A stretch of DNA of 64,000 nt from NCBI RefSeq assembly GCF_013283875.1, contig NZ_CP054139.1:744001-808000 (forward strand). Reading direction: 5' to 3'. Numbering within the stretch: the stretch's first letter is position 1; each line of letters starts with the position of its first letter. The notes under the pieces are model-generated. The model was not told where the DNA came from. It was given only the letters and a program-made list of their open reading frames with translations, and searched no databases. This document shows, in pieces, positions 51,266-60,251 of the stretch. Both the position numbers and the translations under genes were made by a program. The stretch comes from Mucilaginibacter mali. GTDB lineage: Bacteria > Bacteroidota > Bacteroidia > Sphingobacteriales > Sphingobacteriaceae.

Positions 51266-52261
51266 ATGATTGCCAAATATCTACGCCACATCCTGGTACC
51301 GGGCATAGCTTTATTAGCCGGACTGCAAACCTCCAATGCCCAAAGCGGGATAACCAATATCCCCGATACCTCATTCTCATACAACAGCGCGTTCGCGGGT
51401 GTTAAAAAATCAAATCCCGAGGCCCGCATTCCGCAGCTAAACCTGGGCGATAGTGTAAGCACGGTGAAGGATATTGTTTATTGCACCATTAACAATCATG
51501 CTTTAAAACTGGATGTTTTTTCGCCAACTAAATATAAAGGCAAGCTGCCTGCTTTGCTGATGATATTTGGCGGTGGGTGGCGTTCGGGTAACCGCACCAT
51601 GCACTGGCAAATGGCCCAATCAATCGCAGCAAGGGGCTATATTGTTATCACTGCCGATTATCGACTCTCAACCGAAGCTTTATACCCCGCGGCGGTAAAC
51701 GATTTAAAAACGGCCATTAAATGGATGCGTGATAAAAGCGGTCAATATCGCATAGATAAGGATAAGATTGCCGTATGGGGTTTTTCAGCCGGCGGGCAAT
51801 TGGCGGCTTTGATAGGTACCACAGCCAATAATCCCTTATATCCGGGCAACCCCGGTTACAGGATAACTTCAGATGCTGTGCAGGCGGTTATAGATGTGGA
51901 CGGTACGCTGGCCTTTGTTCATCCCGAATCGGGCGAGGGGGACGAGAGCAAGCATCCATCAGCAGGCACGTACTGGTTTGGGGCTACCAAAGCCCAGCGC
52001 CGCGATCTGTGGATAGAGGCCGGTCCGCTAATGCATGTAGATAAGCATACACCACCCATCCTGTTCCTGAACAGCAGCGTAGACCGTATGCATGCGGGCC
52101 GAGAGGATATGATCAAAAAGTTGGATTCTTTAGGCGGTATCTACCACGAGGTGCATACCTTTAAAGGCGCGCCGCATTCGTTTAACATGTTCGAACCATG
52201 GTTTACCCCGACGCTGAATTATTCAGTTGCCTTTTTAGATAAGATATTCAAGGGCAAATAA
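51266..52261 (+). CDS. secreted alpha/beta hydrolase (carbohydrate esterase-like)
   Basis: Start ATG 51266 gives a signal peptide ending near SNAQ (a TTG at 51257 is possible). The 331-residue product has the oxyanion-hole segment MIFGGGWRSGN (about residues 108-118), the nucleophile elbow AVWGFSAGGQLAALIG (Ser near 179) and the acid and base in FLNSSVDRMHAG and TFKGAPHSFNMF. It resembles the BD-FAE/acetyl-xylan-esterase-like group of secreted esterases and may remove acyl groups from plant glycans. It lies just beyond the operon terminator, so it may be expressed separately. Confidence 0.85.
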   Translation: MIAKYLRHILVPGIALLAGLQTSNAQSGITNIPDTSFSYNSAFAGVKKSNPEARIPQLNLGDSVSTVKDIVYCTINNHALKLDVFSPTKYKGKLPALLMIFGGGWRSGNRTMHWQMAQSIAARGYIVITADYRLSTEALYPAAVNDLKTAIKWMRDKSGQYRIDKDKIAVWGFSAGGQLAALIGTTANNPLYPGNPGYRITSDAVQAVIDVDGTLAFVHPESGEGDESKHPSAGTYWFGATKAQRRDLWIEAGPLMHVDKHTPPILFLNSSVDRMHAGREDMIKKLDSLGGIYHEVHTFKGAPHSFNMFEPWFTPTLNYSVAFLDKIFKGK

Positions 52262-52263
52262 TC

Positions 52264-53505
52264 CTACTTATACCTGCTTAAATTGGGTTCATTCTTTTTA
52301 GGACGGGTTAACTCGTACTGATAGATCACCTGCGCCAGGTTCTTCAGGAATGGCAGGCACACCGTGGTATACTCGTACTTGTTGTCGTTATAAATCCCAT
52401 CCTCGTTTGATTGTACTACGGCCGATAGCAGGAATTCCGTTTTGGTTTTAAAGTTGACGATGCAGGCATTATCGATATCATACCCATACGAATCGCCCAC
52501 CTTGTTAAATATGCGGATATCGGGGTTGATGACCGCGCTGCTGTCGCCGCCATAAAACAAAAACTTGCAATAAGCCGGAAAGTAATCGGGCCGGTTATAA
52601 GTTGGCTTCTTGCTTTCGGTTGGATACATGCTCATGTATTTATAAATGAAACGGTAATCATTATCCGTTAGGTTAAAGCGTTCGTTCTTCGGAAATGTTT
52701 CCGGGAAGAGTAAGCGTCGCAATACCATCTGCTGATCGGCCAGCGGGTAGTTGTTCATGTTCGAGAAATCGAACGGTCCCATTACCAGTTTATCGTTGCG
52801 GTCCAAGTAGCCCTTGCCTTGTTGCAGGTTGTCGGTTGCGGCCATCGGGTAATCGTTATTATCAATTAGTTCAGGTTTGGTGTAGATCAGTTTATCGCCA
52901 TTGTAAAAGCGGATGGGGTTGGTGTGGCGTGCACGGTCGCCGCCATCGCCAATAGCGAGGCGGCCAACAATGCGGGTTTGGGTTAGTCCGTACTTTTTTA
53001 GCTTTTGGTTAATCTCTTCGCGACCGACAAATTCGTACAAACGGTTATAGGCATCGTTATCACTTACCAGTAGTATCTTCTTCATGTAGTTCTCTAAACT
53101 CGGCAGTCCGGTTTTAGATGAGGTATCGCGGGTTACTTTGGTTTGTCCGGCAAAGCTGCTGTCGGTTATCATGCTTGATTGCCGACTGAGCCCCTTTATC
53201 TTCAACTCATTCAACTTCTCCAGCGCGAAGATGAGCGTAGGCAACTTCACTGTACTGGCAGGGTAGAAGTAGCGTTTAGGATTCAACCGGTAACTGTACG
53301 ATTTGAAATGCGGTATGTTATGCTCATCGCGGTCTATCTGTGTATACAGTATCTGCACCTCGTTTTGGGTAGGGTGCTTCAATATCCCCGCAAATAGTTC
53401 GGGATGGCTTTCCAGCATGTTTTTCAGGAATAGGGTATCCGGTTGTTGGGCGAAGCTGTTTAACGATGCAAACATAATGAATGTAGCGAAGAGTAGTTTT
53501 TTCAT
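52264..53505 (-). CDS. secreted class A beta-lactamase-like serine hydrolase
   Basis: The 413-residue protein has a signal peptide (about residues 1-20). The catalytic SxxK is Ser84-Thr-Val-Lys87 (PASTVKLPT) and the second motif SDN is Ser148-Asp-Asn150 (LLVSDNDAYN). The third motif is only approximated by KVGDSYG near residue 325, where true class A enzymes have K-T/S-G. An insertion of about 100 residues stands between SDN and this point. It probably acts as a peptidase or esterase and not as a resistance enzyme. It converges on the alpha/beta-hydrolase gene with only 2 bases between. Confidence 0.88.
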   Translation of the reverse strand: MKKLLFATFIMFASLNSFAQQPDTLFLKNMLESHPELFAGILKHPTQNEVQILYTQIDRDEHNIPHFKSYSYRLNPKRYFYPASTVKLPTLIFALEKLNELKIKGLSRQSSMITDSSFAGQTKVTRDTSSKTGLPSLENYMKKILLVSDNDAYNRLYEFVGREEINQKLKKYGLTQTRIVGRLAIGDGGDRARHTNPIRFYNGDKLIYTKPELIDNNDYPMAATDNLQQGKGYLDRNDKLVMGPFDFSNMNNYPLADQQMVLRRLLFPETFPKNERFNLTDNDYRFIYKYMSMYPTESKKPTYNRPDYFPAYCKFLFYGGDSSAVINPDIRIFNKVGDSYGYDIDNACIVNFKTKTEFLLSAVVQSNEDGIYNDNKYEYTTVCLPFLKNLAQVIYQYELTRPKKNEPNLSRYK

Positions 53506-53542
53506 GATGGGATGGCGCGATAGCTTTTACAAAAATAAGCTT

Positions 53543-53576
53543 AAATAAAAATGCCCCGCCATAACAGCGGGGCATT
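53543..53576 (-). terminator. terminator of the SusC/SusD/DUF4397 operon
   Basis: AATGCCCCGC (53550-53559) and GCGGGGCATT (53567-53576) form a perfect 10-bp stem. Read on the minus strand it is followed by TTTTTATTT. It lies 22 bases after the DUF4397 gene's stop. Confidence 0.88.
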
Positions 53577-53597
53577 GGGTATAATGATCATTCTAAC

Positions 53598-54398
53598 TTA
53601 TCGGTTTGTAGTGTTATCAAAACGGCAACGGTTGGTAGCAGTACCGGTTGTTGATACCGTCATATCGCCAAGTGCGGTAATGGTATATACGCGGCCCTGG
53701 GTTAAGCCTACTGCTGATGTACCGTTACGCACAACAACGTTGGTTGTTGCGTTAGATGGATAACGGCCATACAACTCGTAAATACCAACTGGAACGGTTG
53801 TAAAAGCCGAAGCTGATTTATAAGCAACAGCGCTGGCTACCTTAGTTTCGGCACCTGTAGTTGTGTTTTTAACATACAGGTCTAACGGTTCGGTACCGTT
53901 TGATATGGTATTAACCAAACGTATAGATACGGTTACCTTATCATCAGCAGGCATGGTATCGCCAATAAGGAACATATCGCTGGTTTTGGTGGTTGTGTTA
54001 TAAAAGCCACCGGTATATAAGCTGTAAAGCTTATTGCTTTCCAACGTGCCGGTTACTGTACCAAGTGTTACGTTGGCATTAGCAGTAGCGGTTGACGATA
54101 CGACAGCCTTAAAGGTATAATTACCCGCGGCCATTGTAGCATAGTTTGATGCAGGTAATACACTGCCATAAGCCAAGCCTGCTGCGGCCTCGGCGCCGGT
54201 AGCGCTTAAGGTTGCGGTTACCTTGGTGTCATTAGCATAAAAGTTTACCGATGGCATGTTCACACTAAAGTTGAAGAACTTGATCTGCGGGGCAGACGGA
54301 TCTACTGGCGCGTCGATAGTTTTAAACTCCTGCTTTTTACACGAGAACGTTAAGGATAACAGCAGCAGTGCTGCCATTTGTATATATTTTCTTTTCAT
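53598..54398 (-). CDS. DUF4397-domain surface lipoprotein
   Basis: I place the start at ATG 54398 (MKRKYIQMAALLLLSLTFSCKK), which gives a lipoprotein signal with lipobox LTFSC. The 266-residue product has beta-rich DUF4397-type Ig-like domains, for example PQIKFFNFSVNMPSVNFYANDTKV (split across about residues 38-61) and SIRLVNTISNGTEPLDLYVK later. It is the third gene of the SusC/SusD unit, 11 bases after susD, at the position of SusE/SusF-type proteins that help bind glycan at the surface. The ligand is unknown. Confidence 0.85.
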   Translation of the reverse strand: MKRKYIQMAALLLLSLTFSCKKQEFKTIDAPVDPSAPQIKFFNFSVNMPSVNFYANDTKVTATLSATGAEAAAGLAYGSVLPASNYATMAAGNYTFKAVVSSTATANANVTLGTVTGTLESNKLYSLYTGGFYNTTTKTSDMFLIGDTMPADDKVTVSIRLVNTISNGTEPLDLYVKNTTTGAETKVASAVAYKSASAFTTVPVGIYELYGRYPSNATTNVVVRNGTSAVGLTQGRVYTITALGDMTVSTTGTATNRCRFDNTTNR

Positions 54399-54409
54399 TA
54401 TAGTCAAAA

Positions 54410-55975
54410 TTAAGGTTGAACTATCCATGTTTGTTTGGTATGGTAATCAGGGGCAAGGCCGCCTATAGCGGTAAGGCCTGGTACGTTCCATACATAATCT
54501 GAGTTATAACGCGGCCTGATGCGGTAAGCTGGCTTACCAGCATTATCGGTATAAAGCGTGGTTGGGAATACATACCCTATAAACACCTGGCCACCGGCTG
54601 GGTCTGCATCGGTATAATGGTACCTGCGCAGGTCCATCCATGTTTCGCATGGTGCCCAGGCCCATTGCGCGATGTATTTCTGGCACATGATCATCGATAT
54701 CTTCAGATTAGCAGCTGTTGGAACGATTAGCGGGTTTGACAGGAACGCCGACTTTTCTGCAGCGGTGATCTGGGTAACGTTTTGACCGTTCTCTGAGTTG
54801 CGGGTGTTCACAAAATCAATATGGGCAGATATACCATTATTGTAAGCTGTTAAAGCTGTTGCCTTATCGCCGGCTTTGAAAGCCGCTTCTGCTTTAATAA
54901 ACTGCAATTGCGCATAGGTCATTAATGGGAATTTGCTCTTGTCGTCAAAAATATACCTTACCGGTGTGCCGGTTGCAGGCAAACTAGCATAACCCCAAAT
55001 GTTGTTTGGCAGGGTATTGGCATTAAACGCGCCGGTACCTGCACCGGTGGTAACACCACGGTAAACACCATCAGGCGATGCGGAAAGAATACGGCTCATA
55101 CGCGGATCAACAACGCCACCAAAAGCACCACCATTCATCAGGTTAACAATCATTGGGGTTTGCCTGTAAGTGTTAAAGTTATTACGGGTTGGGCCTATAA
55201 AGTTACGGTCATCATTAGCGGTACCGGTATATTGCAACAATGCATCGTCGCTGTTGCTGGCGAACGATTTATCAATAGCAGCAATAACATCAGCCGGTTT
55301 ATAGGTTGATTTGTTGCTGTAGTGATTAAGTGTCATCCCCAGTAAGCCATAGGCAAATTTTAACCATTTTGTACGGTCGCCTTTATAGATCAGGTCGGTT
55401 TTGCCCAAAAAGGTAGCGTCAACAGCGCCATCCGTGCGTTGCAGGTTGGTGATAGCCAAACCTAATAAGCGCTGCACTTCGCCATAAACATACTCCTGGC
55501 TGTCGTAATCAAATGTAGTACGCAGCGGGTCGAATGCTTCCTTAACAATGATCTCGCCGTGGATATCGGTTAAGGTTAACCAGCCCCAGGCCTTCATCAC
55601 ATAACCTACACCCAAAAGGTCCCAGCGTTGCTCGGCCTCGCTCTTGGTCATCATATCTATCAGGTTATCGCCAAGGCTCCAGTAAACATCGCGCCAAAGT
55701 TCGGCGCCGTTATCACTGGCCGGGTCGTAACCTTGCAGGTCCCAGGTGGTACCAGCCGAGGTGGAGGTGAAGTTTTGGGTATAACGGCCTATAAAGCGCT
55801 GATCGTAAATTGGCGCGGTGGCCATCCAGTGCTCCATGGGCGAAAGGTATAAGTTCGCAGTTACAGTCTGCGGAGCATTTGGATTGGTATTAACATCCAG
55901 GTACTTTTTACAACTGCTTACCGATACAAGGCAAGCGGTTAATAATAATATAATTTGAAACTTTTTCATGATCAT
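54410..55975 (-). CDS. SusD/RagB-family surface lipoprotein
   Basis: The 521-residue protein has a lipoprotein signal with CLVSVSSCKKYLDVN (Cys near residue 22). The SusD-like fold (PF12771-type) is suggested by NPNAPQTV, the DPASDNGAELWRDVYWSLGDNLIDM helix region, tetratricopeptide-like KAWGWLTLTDIHG and KAEAAFKAGDKATALTAYNNGI repeats. It binds a sugar or peptide at the cell surface and passes it to the SusC pore. It lies 2 bases after the susC gene. Two start codons (55975 and 55969) are equally possible. Confidence 0.93.
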   Translation of the reverse strand: MIMKKFQIILLLTACLVSVSSCKKYLDVNTNPNAPQTVTANLYLSPMEHWMATAPIYDQRFIGRYTQNFTSTSAGTTWDLQGYDPASDNGAELWRDVYWSLGDNLIDMMTKSEAEQRWDLLGVGYVMKAWGWLTLTDIHGEIIVKEAFDPLRTTFDYDSQEYVYGEVQRLLGLAITNLQRTDGAVDATFLGKTDLIYKGDRTKWLKFAYGLLGMTLNHYSNKSTYKPADVIAAIDKSFASNSDDALLQYTGTANDDRNFIGPTRNNFNTYRQTPMIVNLMNGGAFGGVVDPRMSRILSASPDGVYRGVTTGAGTGAFNANTLPNNIWGYASLPATGTPVRYIFDDKSKFPLMTYAQLQFIKAEAAFKAGDKATALTAYNNGISAHIDFVNTRNSENGQNVTQITAAEKSAFLSNPLIVPTAANLKISMIMCQKYIAQWAWAPCETWMDLRRYHYTDADPAGGQVFIGYVFPTTLYTDNAGKPAYRIRPRYNSDYVWNVPGLTAIGGLAPDYHTKQTWIVQP

Positions 55976-55977
55976 CT

Positions 55978-58900
55978 TTATAATCCTATTTTAACGCCAA
56001 AGTTTAAACCAATAGGCATCGGGAAGTTGCCATAATCTATACCACCCGCGCCCGAACCGCCTACTGCTGCCGTGTTACCGTTAACTACTGGGTCTAAACC
56101 TTTGTAGTTGGTGATCAGGAACAAATCGGTAGCGGTTACAAATACGCTGGCATTCTTTAAAAAGTTTTGCTTCCTTAATAAGCTTTGCGGTAACTGGTAA
56201 GCCAGTGTTACATCGCGCATACGTATCCAGTTAATATTCTTTTGGATAAACAACTCCTCGCTCATTGATGTATAGTAAGCGTTTTGATAGTATGGCGTAA
56301 CTACAATGTTGTTAGCAGTTGGTGTAGCGCTGTTTTCCTTGCCATCCTGTAACACACCTGGTATAATGCGGCTTGTTTTACGGTCGAGCGTGCTTGGGCT
56401 TAAACCTAAGGTGGTCAGGTAGTGGTCGGTAGCATCCAATACGTCGCCGCCCTTCCTGAAATCTAACAGGAACGATAACGAGAAGTTTTTATACTGGAAG
56501 TTGTTACTTAAACCAAAGGTAAAGTTAGGGTTCCTGTCGTAACCGGCATCAAAGAATGTGGTTGAGCGGATAGGCAGACCCGAGCTTGGGCTGATCAGGA
56601 TCTGGCCTTGGTTGTTGCGCAGGTAAAATAAACCGGTTAACGAGCGGGTTGAATGGCCCGGGGTGTTACCGTTACGCACGTTATTGTATAGCCAGGTATC
56701 TGATACGTACGACTCCGGCAGCGCGTTTGGCAGCGCGGTTACAGTACCTTTATCAGCATAAAAATTACCAGTAGCATTCCAGGTGAAATTGCTGGTTTTA
56801 ACCGGTGTGCCACGCAGGGTGATCTCGATACCTTTATTTTCGGTGGCGGCACCGTTAAGGTTGAACAGGATGAAGCCTGTAGCATAGCTGCCGCGGATAT
56901 CGTTCACGATCTGATCGGTAGTGGTTTTGCGGAACACAGTCACATCTAAACCTAATCTGTCTTGCAGCCATGATAACTCGGCGCCAATTTCGTAAGATTT
57001 AGCAAATTCTGGCTTTAATGCAGGGTTAGGACCGTAGAAGCCGTAGCCATAACCGCCGCCGGTGGTCAGCTTGCTTTCAAGCGCGGCAGCGTACGAGTAC
57101 GGGCGGGCATCCTTACCTACCTGTGCATACGCGGCGCGTAACTTACCAGAGTAGAAGTATTTCTTCATAGCGCTAAACGCGTCGGTAAATACAAAGCTGG
57201 CAGAAACTGACGGGTAGTAGAATGAGCTTTTATCGTACGGGATAGTAGATGTATGGTCATTGCGGATGGTACCGGTCAAGTATAAATAATCTTTATAGCT
57301 TAAGGTAGCGCGGCCGAAGTAGCTGTATAAGCGCCTTTGGCTGATGGTGCTTTTTACACCGCGGCTGGTTGGCAGGGTGTTATTAAGCGATATAAAGTTA
57401 GGGTCTAAGAAGTTCTCACCGTAACCATCCTCGCTATCGCCATATTGCGAAAGGATTGAATTACCTAAGGTAGCATCAATGCTCAGGTCTTTAATTAACT
57501 TTTGTGGTGTAAGGTTAACTAAGTTTTGTATACTGATGTTGCGGGTTTGGTCATTCAGCACATCCATTAAACCATTGCGACTGAAGCCGATAGCACTTTC
57601 AGGGTGCCTTAATTGCAGGTATTGGGTATTGTAAGCATCAACACCGGCGTTAGTTTTAATATTTAACCATTTAAAGGGCGTAATGGTTAAGCCCAGGTTG
57701 GTTAAAAAACGGTTGTTTTTTGATGTGTTGAGGTTTTTGTTTACGCTGAAGTAAGGATTGTCAACTTCGCCACTACCTAAGGTGCCTAAGCCGCTCAATC
57801 GCCTGGTGCCGGCCGGGGTAAGATAGTTGGCAGCGTCGTCTGTTTGCGGCCAGTCTAATAAACCCAGCAGCGGGCCAACGCCACCTTTAAGCGGTTGCCT
57901 GTTATAAGCATACTCGTAGCTCATGCTAAGGTCGGTTTTTAACCATTTGGTAACTGTGCTTTGGGTGGCGCCGGTTACGTTAAGCTTATTATAAATACTA
58001 TTTGGTACCACCCCGTTTTGGCCGGTGTATGAGGTAGCTACGCGATAGTTGCTGCGATCTGTACCACCAGAGAAGGATAGGTTATGCTTTTGGGTATGAC
58101 CATCCTGGAAGAAGTTCTTCACGTTATCGTATAGTTGGGTACCTGCCGGATATTCAGGGCCAAAGTATTCGTAGTATGAACTGGCCAGCGCTGTAATTTG
58201 TGGGTTACCCGCAGTGCCGGGAGCATAAGTGTGTTGTACCTGTGGTACACCGTTAACGTGCTCTATGCGGAAACTGTTGCTGTAATCGATACGGCCTTCG
58301 CCCGGTTTACCGCGTTTGGTGGTGATAACGATGGCGCCGTTAGCCGCGTCGATACCATAAAGAGCCGCAGCTTCCGGACCTTTCAACACTACAAGGCTTT
58401 CAATATCCTCGGGGTTGATGTCGGCCGCGCGGTTGGTAAAGTCGATACCGCGATTACTTAAGGCAGTAGTCGAACTTACGTCCGAATAGAAAGCACCTGT
58501 ATTAAGCGTTTTGTTATCAATGGGTAAACCATCCACAATAAACAGTGGGGAGTTGTTGCTGCTGATAGAGCTTACACCACGGATGGTGATTGAGGTTGAA
58601 GCACCCGGAACGCCAGATGTACTGGTAACTTCCACACCGGCAATACGGCCCTGCAACGAGTTAATGAAGTTCTCGCGTTGTGTACCAGCAATATCAGCGC
58701 CTTTTACGCTTTGTTGCGATGTACCTAGCGCGCGTTGCTTAACAGTTTGGCCCAGTGCGGTTACTACAACTTCGTTAATTTGTTTGGTGTCCGATTTTAA
58801 GGCTACGTTCATCGGGCCTTGCGCGGCCGAAACGCTAATTTCCTGGGTTACGGTACCTATAAAGGAAAACACCAGCACCTGGCCTGTAACAGCCCTGATG

Positions 58901-59085
58901 CTGAAACCCCCGGTGGCATCTGTTTGTGTACCGGTTGTTGTTCCTTTGATCTTAACGGTTACACCCGGCAGGGGATACCGATCCTCGGCCGAAGTTACCT
59001 TTCCTGTAACGGTTTGGGCCTGTGCATAGGTTTGCACGGTCCAGCAACAAAGTCCCAGGAAAAAAAGGAGTAAACTTTTTTTCAT
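55978..59085 (-). CDS. SusC/RagA-family TonB-linked outer membrane protein
   Basis: The 1035-residue protein has a signal peptide (ending AQA, about residue 22), a carboxypeptidase-like beta-sandwich domain (VTGKVTSAEDRYPLPGVTVKIKGTTTG, about residues 25-51, split here by its turns), a TonB-box-like NEVVVTALG (about 104-112), a plug domain ending RGVSSISSNNSPLFIVDGLPID (about 168-190) and a 22-strand barrel. It imports oligosaccharide delivered by SusD, using TonB energy. Transcription is divergent from a DeoR regulator across 223 bases with paired TGCAAAAC/GTTTTGCA words. No ECF sigma/anti-sigma FecR-type pair is next to it. The substrate cannot be told from sequence. Confidence 0.95.
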   Translation of the reverse strand: MKKSLLLFFLGLCCWTVQTYAQAQTVTGKVTSAEDRYPLPGVTVKIKGTTTGTQTDATGGFSIRAVTGQVLVFSFIGTVTQEISVSAAQGPMNVALKSDTKQINEVVVTALGQTVKQRALGTSQQSVKGADIAGTQRENFINSLQGRIAGVEVTSTSGVPGASTSITIRGVSSISSNNSPLFIVDGLPIDNKTLNTGAFYSDVSSTTALSNRGIDFTNRAADINPEDIESLVVLKGPEAAALYGIDAANGAIVITTKRGKPGEGRIDYSNSFRIEHVNGVPQVQHTYAPGTAGNPQITALASSYYEYFGPEYPAGTQLYDNVKNFFQDGHTQKHNLSFSGGTDRSNYRVATSYTGQNGVVPNSIYNKLNVTGATQSTVTKWLKTDLSMSYEYAYNRQPLKGGVGPLLGLLDWPQTDDAANYLTPAGTRRLSGLGTLGSGEVDNPYFSVNKNLNTSKNNRFLTNLGLTITPFKWLNIKTNAGVDAYNTQYLQLRHPESAIGFSRNGLMDVLNDQTRNISIQNLVNLTPQKLIKDLSIDATLGNSILSQYGDSEDGYGENFLDPNFISLNNTLPTSRGVKSTISQRRLYSYFGRATLSYKDYLYLTGTIRNDHTSTIPYDKSSFYYPSVSASFVFTDAFSAMKKYFYSGKLRAAYAQVGKDARPYSYAAALESKLTTGGGYGYGFYGPNPALKPEFAKSYEIGAELSWLQDRLGLDVTVFRKTTTDQIVNDIRGSYATGFILFNLNGAATENKGIEITLRGTPVKTSNFTWNATGNFYADKGTVTALPNALPESYVSDTWLYNNVRNGNTPGHSTRSLTGLFYLRNNQGQILISPSSGLPIRSTTFFDAGYDRNPNFTFGLSNNFQYKNFSLSFLLDFRKGGDVLDATDHYLTTLGLSPSTLDRKTSRIIPGVLQDGKENSATPTANNIVVTPYYQNAYYTSMSEELFIQKNINWIRMRDVTLAYQLPQSLLRKQNFLKNASVFVTATDLFLITNYKGLDPVVNGNTAAVGGSGAGGIDYGNFPMPIGLNFGVKIGL

Positions 59086-59188
59086 ACGTGAATTGTTTGG
59101 TTAATTTATATTAGTTGTTTGTTATGCTTGCAAGGCTGCTTTTAAACTTGCAGGTTTTTGCGGGAATTGGTTCGAAAAACCGCATGTT

Positions 59189-59235
59189 TGCAAAACAGTT
59201 AATAAAGATATGTAAAATTAATTTTATGTTTTGCA
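59189..59235. promoter_or_regulatory. inverted TGCAAAAC/GTTTTGCA between susC and deoR-like gene
   Basis: TGCAAAAC (59189-59196) is mirrored by GTTTTGCA (59228-59235), 31 bases apart. They sit in the 223-base divergent region between the SusC gene and the DeoR-type regulator. Such spaced inverted sites suit binding by a DeoR-family tetramer controlling both directions. Confidence 0.45.
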
Positions 59236-59308
59236 TGATTTAGCTAATTTTATTTTAAAACCATGCAGAAAACCGCAACTTTTCTTTTTGTAAAAAATAC
59301 ACTTTGCT

Positions 59309-60055
59309 ATGCTTAAAAAAGAGCGCCATACCTATATCATCAGGCAGGTAAACCTCCACAACAAGGTGCTGTCATCCGATCTGGCCATCGAGCTGAACGT
59401 ATCGGAAGATACCGTGCGCCGCGATCTGAACGAACTGCACGAATCGGGGCAGGTAGTGAAGGTGCATGGCGGGGCTTTATCGCGCTCGTATCATTATCCG
59501 TTTCAGCATAACAATATTTACGCGGCTGATGCAAAGAAGGGTATAGCCCGCAAAGGCATCGGGCTGATTAAGGATGGCATGGTGGTATTAACCGGCGGCG
59601 GCACAACCATTATCGAGATGGTTACCATGCTGCCACCCGATCTGTCGGTTACCATATTTACCATAAGCCCGCCGGTAGCCCTGCAACTGGCCGATCACCC
59701 GCTAATAAAAGTAGTGCTGATAGGCGGCGAACTTTCCAAAGATTCGCAGGTGTGCACCGGCACCCAGGTGGTAAGTTATCTTGGCGAGATCAAATTCGAC
59801 CTGTGCTTCCTTGGTACAAATGGTATATCCTTGCAGGATGGCGTAACAGATTCGGACCTGGATATTGTACAGGTAAAAAAGGCCATGATCAAAGCATCAA
59901 AACGGCTGGTTATTATGTGTATTGCCGAAAAACTGAACTCGGTACAGCGCATGCGCGTATGCGACCTGCAGCAGATCAGTTGCCTCATCACCGATCTTGA
60001 CCCGGCTGATCATATCCTGCAGGCTTATCGTAAGCAGCATTTGCAGTTGTATTGA
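59309..60055 (+). CDS. DeoR/GlpR-family transcriptional regulator
   Basis: The 248-residue protein has an N-terminal DeoR helix-turn-helix (HTYIIRQVNLHNKVLSSDLAIELNVSEDTVRRDLNELHESG in about residues 7-47) followed by VVKVHGGAL, and a ribose-phosphate-isomerase-like sensor domain (about 75-245) with GGGTTIIEM, LIGGELSKDSQVCTG and FLGTNGIS motifs. DeoR proteins sense phosphorylated sugars and usually repress. It is divergent from the SusC/SusD/DUF4397 operon and probably controls it. The sugar phosphate is not known. Confidence 0.93.
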   Translation: MLKKERHTYIIRQVNLHNKVLSSDLAIELNVSEDTVRRDLNELHESGQVVKVHGGALSRSYHYPFQHNNIYAADAKKGIARKGIGLIKDGMVVLTGGGTTIIEMVTMLPPDLSVTIFTISPPVALQLADHPLIKVVLIGGELSKDSQVCTGTQVVSYLGEIKFDLCFLGTNGISLQDGVTDSDLDIVQVKKAMIKASKRLVIMCIAEKLNSVQRMRVCDLQQISCLITDLDPADHILQAYRKQHLQLY

Positions 60056-60063
60056 TTAAGATT

Positions 60064-60182
60064 TTAACCACAGAGGACACGGAGGTTTACACAGAGGACA
60101 CAGAGAATAAAGTTCGCTTCTCCTGATGACTTTGCAAAGCTCTGTGTCCTCCGTGCTTTTTCTCTGTGACCTCTGTGGTTAA
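60064..60182. repeat. intergenic inverted repeat of CACAGAGGACAC type
   Basis: The left end TTAACCACAGAGGACACGGAGG is mirrored at the right (CTCTGTGGTTAA), with CACAGAGGACACAGAG and CTCTGTGTCCTCCGTG pairing inside. The core word occurs four times in both orientations. It fills the gap between the DeoR gene and the UMF1 porter. It could act as terminator hairpin after the regulator. A partial extra copy (CCCTTTGTGGTTAAAC) follows at 60211-60226. Confidence 0.85.
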
Positions 60183-60251
60183 TTCTCCTGTAATATCTTT
60201 GTTCCCTTTGTGGTTAAACTCTAACCTAAAATGTATTTTTAAACCATCACA

